41,391 nt of DNA from JAHEJB01 sp041748175 (GTDB taxonomy: Bacteria; Bacteroidota; Rhodothermia; Rhodothermales; Rubricoccaceae). This document shows positions 39,496 to 41,391 of the stretch, piece after piece. The position numbers and the translations under genes were made by a program. The DNA is taken from assembly GCA_041748175.1 (NCBI GenBank), contig JBGTDU010000120.1, positions 1 through 41,391 on the forward strand, given 5' to 3'. Each line of letters opens with the position of its first letter. The first letter of the stretch is position 1. Under the pieces are notes generated by a model that was not told the origin of the DNA, searched no databases, and was given only the letters and a program-made list of their open reading frames with translations.

Positions 39496-40262
39496 CCGCA
39501 GCGGCATGCCATACCGCCACCCTAATGATCGGTGCCTACGTGCTCGCCGGTCTTGCTCCCATTCCGGCAGGACGGATGAGGGTATTGGTTCTCGCGCTAT
39601 TGCCGACACTAGCCGCGAGTTGGCTGATCGGGTTTGCGTGGCCCGGTGGCGCTGTCGTCACAATGGTCTACGTCGTTTCGATGACGGGATTCCACTTCCA
39701 GGAAAAGACGCGGAGCGCAACGTGGTGGCTCGTTGCGCAGACGGCCGTTGTTGCTACAATGATTGGCCTGGCCCCCTCGACTGGGCGTTTAGAATCCCTG
39801 CCAACCGCGGTCGTTGCAGGCATGGCACTATTTGCTGGGGCGGCAATAACTATGGAGTGGGGAGGCGCGTGGGTTGCCAGAGCAATTCGGCCCTTTGCTG
39901 AAGGGCTTTCCGCAAATGATGAAGATGACTCCGAAACGATGGATGACAGGACTAGCCGCCGAGGGCTGCCAGGTGGGTTCCCCGATGGCGGGAGGATGAT
40001 AGGTCGCCTGGAACGGCTTTTGGTTTTTCTCTTCGTGATGGTTGGAACACCCACCGCGATCGGCTTTCTGGTCGCGGCAAAGTCGATCCTCCGCTTCGGC
40101 GAGATCAGAGACAGCGAATCCCGCAAGGTGGCTGAATACGTCATCATTGGCACGCTGATGAGTTTCGGCTTCGCACTCGTTACATCGTACCTGACACGGT
40201 TCACGGTGATGGCACTGCTCGCAGATTCCCCGCTGGACGTACTCCTCGATGGCGGCGGCTGA
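39492..40262 (+). CDS. Membrane protein with DUF3307-like C-terminus
   Basis: A 256-residue integral membrane protein with about eight hydrophobic segments. The second half carries the ending typical of DUF3307 proteins: RLERLLVFLFVMVGTPTAIG, AAKSILRFGEIRDSESRKVA and EYVIIGTLMSFGFAL. The N-terminal half lacks the HxxxDF-type start of DUF3307, so it is either a divergent member or a different N-terminal module. Pairing with a SatD-like gene is usual for this family in Bacteroidota, as I recall it. It starts within the satD-like stop codon. Confidence 0.72.
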   Translation: MTAAACHTATLMIGAYVLAGLAPIPAGRMRVLVLALLPTLAASWLIGFAWPGGAVVTMVYVVSMTGFHFQEKTRSATWWLVAQTAVVATMIGLAPSTGRLESLPTAVVAGMALFAGAAITMEWGGAWVARAIRPFAEGLSANDEDDSETMDDRTSRRGLPGGFPDGGRMIGRLERLLVFLFVMVGTPTAIGFLVAAKSILRFGEIRDSESRKVAEYVIIGTLMSFGFALVTSYLTRFTVMALLADSPLDVLLDGGG

Positions 40263-40337
40263 TGCAGAAGTTGCCCACTTGTTCAGCTGTGGCCCTTAGA
40301 TTAGGCTCTCTGCACACCTCACCCAAACACCAAAGCT

Positions 40338-40580
40338 ATGAACTGGATCGCCTGGATCATCCTTGGCATCATCGCCGGCTTCATCGCCGAAAAGATCACG
40401 AATAACGATATGGGCCTCATCATGAATCTCGTCGTCGGTCTCATCGGCTCTGTGCTTGGTGGCTGGTTGTTCGGCTTACTGGGAATTACCGCAGGCGGCT
40501 TTGTAGGATCGCTCGTGGTGGCCGTAATTGGTGCGATTCTGCTCTTGCTGATCGTTGGCGCGGTACGTAAGAAAGCGTGA
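40338..40580 (+). CDS. GlsB/YeaQ/YmgE-family membrane protein
   Basis: An 80-residue protein with three hydrophobic segments: NWIAWIILGIIAGFIAEKI, LVVGLIGSVLGGWLFGLLGI and VVAVIGAILLLLIVGAV. The Gly pattern GLIMNLVVGLIGSVLGGW is the signature of the transglycosylase-associated/GlsB family, small stress-induced inner-membrane proteins. It overlaps the next lipoprotein gene by GTGA. Confidence 0.92.
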   Translation: MNWIAWIILGIIAGFIAEKITNNDMGLIMNLVVGLIGSVLGGWLFGLLGITAGGFVGSLVVAVIGAILLLLIVGAVRKKA

Positions 40581-41254
40581 CTACGCCCTTGAGGCCCATT
40601 CTCTCTCTCCTGGCGATTACGATCATCGGCGGCGTGCTCGTCGGCTGTGGTGAGAGCGAAGTCTTGCCCATGGTCCGCCATGGTCAAGTCTCGGAATTCC
40701 GCACCGACGCTTTGGAGCGGGCGCACTCGGTGGACACGGGAATTGCCAATCTGGAAGAGAAACGTGCGGCGGCCGATTCGACTACGGGCGTGGCGTTTCA
40801 GCAAACGATCAATGAGTTGCTCGAGGCACGGCGCGTCCTCCAGGAAGGTCTCGGATCGCTCGACACGCTGACGACATCAGAATTTGAGGTGGTCACCGAC
40901 TCCCTTTCCGCCCAACTCGAATTCCTCGAACGACGAGTTGATGGCGCCGTCTTCGAACTCGCGCCCGATATCCCTTCATTGAGAGAGGCGGTTCGCGAGC
41001 GACTCATTGCTCTTGACGAAGCAATCTCGAACCTACAAATCAGTGCCGATTCGTCGATGATCGCCGAGCTAGCGCTGCTCGCACAGCGAGGTCAGGCCAT
41101 TGCCGACTCGGTCAACGCAACACCGCACAGCAATCTTGATGTCCTTCGTCGGACTATTGTCGGCGATTTGCGCCTTCTTCGTACAACACTCGACTCGCTT
41201 CGTCTCGAACAATCTGAAAACGAATCGCCTGCCGATTCGACGCGGTCTAACTAG
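40577..41254 (+). CDS. Coiled-coil lipoprotein of unknown function
   Basis: A 225-residue lipoprotein from GTG 40577 (overlapping the previous stop). The signal segment ILSLLAITIIGGVLVGC ends in a lipobox Cys. The mature part is almost wholly helical with heptad-like Leu/Glu/Arg patterns (TINELLEARRVLQEGLGSLD, LREAVRERLIALDEAISNLQ), so it should form a long coiled coil in the periplasm. I know no family. It is followed by repeat copy B. Confidence 0.7.
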   Translation: MTTPLRPILSLLAITIIGGVLVGCGESEVLPMVRHGQVSEFRTDALERAHSVDTGIANLEEKRAAADSTTGVAFQQTINELLEARRVLQEGLGSLDTLTTSEFEVVTDSLSAQLEFLERRVDGAVFELAPDIPSLREAVRERLIALDEAISNLQISADSSMIAELALLAQRGQAIADSVNATPHSNLDVLRRTIVGDLRLLRTTLDSLRLEQSENESPADSTRSN

Positions 41255-41312
41255 GGGCTGTTAACGCTTAGGGCGCGAGGTCAGTGCGAGGTCATTCTGA
41301 GGCCGTTTCAAG
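41251..41312 (+). repeat. Dispersed intergenic repeat, copy B
   Basis: It shares CTAG, GTTAACGCTTAG, GCGAGGTCAG, CTGAG and CGTTT with copy A (32140-32190) in the same order. It also contains GCGAGGTCA twice (41274 and 41286). Both copies start at a lipoprotein stop codon. The window ends in two copies of AATGGCCCG. Confidence 0.55.
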
Positions 41313-41391
41313 ACGCGCGAGGAGTTCGGGGCGGGGTCCCGGATGACGAGCGCAACGCTGAAACGGACCAGAATGGCCCGCAATGGCCCGT

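Overview
The window is about 41 kb of GC-rich bacterial chromosome. I place it in the Bacteroidota/Rhodothermota group (Rhodothermia-like) by inference. The support is a secreted beta-propeller protein with a C-terminal type IX secretion sorting domain, many lipoproteins, few clear Shine-Dalgarno sequences, an IcmF-type fused mutase, and a SatD/DUF3307-type pair. Most genes sit in tight operons with 4-bp ATGA, GTGA or TGATG overlaps. I saw no rRNA, tRNA, CRISPR array, integrase or transposase.

Layout. 1-5826 (minus): an L7/L12 C-domain-like protein (cut by the window edge), CoA pyrophosphatase (Nudix), a lipoprotein, an SDR oxidoreductase, 3-hydroxyacyl-CoA dehydrogenase, a four-helix-bundle (23S intervening-protein family) gene between 20-bp inverted repeats, a thiolase, and panC. 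6158-6903 (plus): remnant of an ADP-ribosyltransferase toxin coupled to a small Cys-rich protein. 7146-14213 (plus): fumC, a PolX/PHP protein with a degenerate polymerase site, a penicillin-acylase-family membrane protein, and the cell-wall recycling pair amgK-murU. 14218-15988 (minus): ppk2, a decayed DUF4258/YgiT toxin-antitoxin pair, and a second, diverged copy of the ppk2 3' end. 16120-20042 (minus): a DUF937 protein, pabC, pabB and two poorly known genes. 20069-20974: a divergent ArsR regulator/AHSA1 pair with a palindromic operator. 20984-29214 (minus): icmF followed by an accessory hotspot (DUF4258 toxin, partner, RecD-like helicase, TPR/cold-shock protein, icmF 3' fragment, MntA-HepT, partner fragment). 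29361-36295: lipoproteins, a zinc metallopeptidase, the T9SS-type propeller, a phosphopantetheinyl transferase and an acyl-CoA dehydrogenase. 36385-38574 (minus): sodB, then queE-queC. 38788-41254 (plus): a SatD-like protein, a DUF3307-like membrane protein, a GlsB-type membrane protein and a lipoprotein.

How the genes fit together. Thiolase, Hbd, the acyl-CoA dehydrogenase and IcmF point to acyl-CoA degradation and branched/straight C4 acyl-CoA interconversion. PanC and CoA pyrophosphatase touch CoA supply and turnover, and PabB/PabC make p-aminobenzoate. AmgK-MurU returns MurNAc to UDP-MurNAc. QueE-QueC make 7-deazaguanine precursors, from a control region holding four matching operator-like palindromes shared with the divergent satD-like operon.

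The most notable signal is structural. At two unrelated loci (ppk2 and icmF) toxin-antitoxin or helicase cargo lies directly behind the stop codon of a housekeeping gene and is closed by a second, diverged copy of that gene's 3' end. This suggests accessory cassettes that enter by recombination with a gene 3' end and hitch-hike on its transcription, with no integrase visible. At icmF the cargo includes a tightly coupled DUF4258 toxin, small partner, SF1B helicase and TPR/cold-shock protein, which is a candidate uncharacterised defence or conflict operon.
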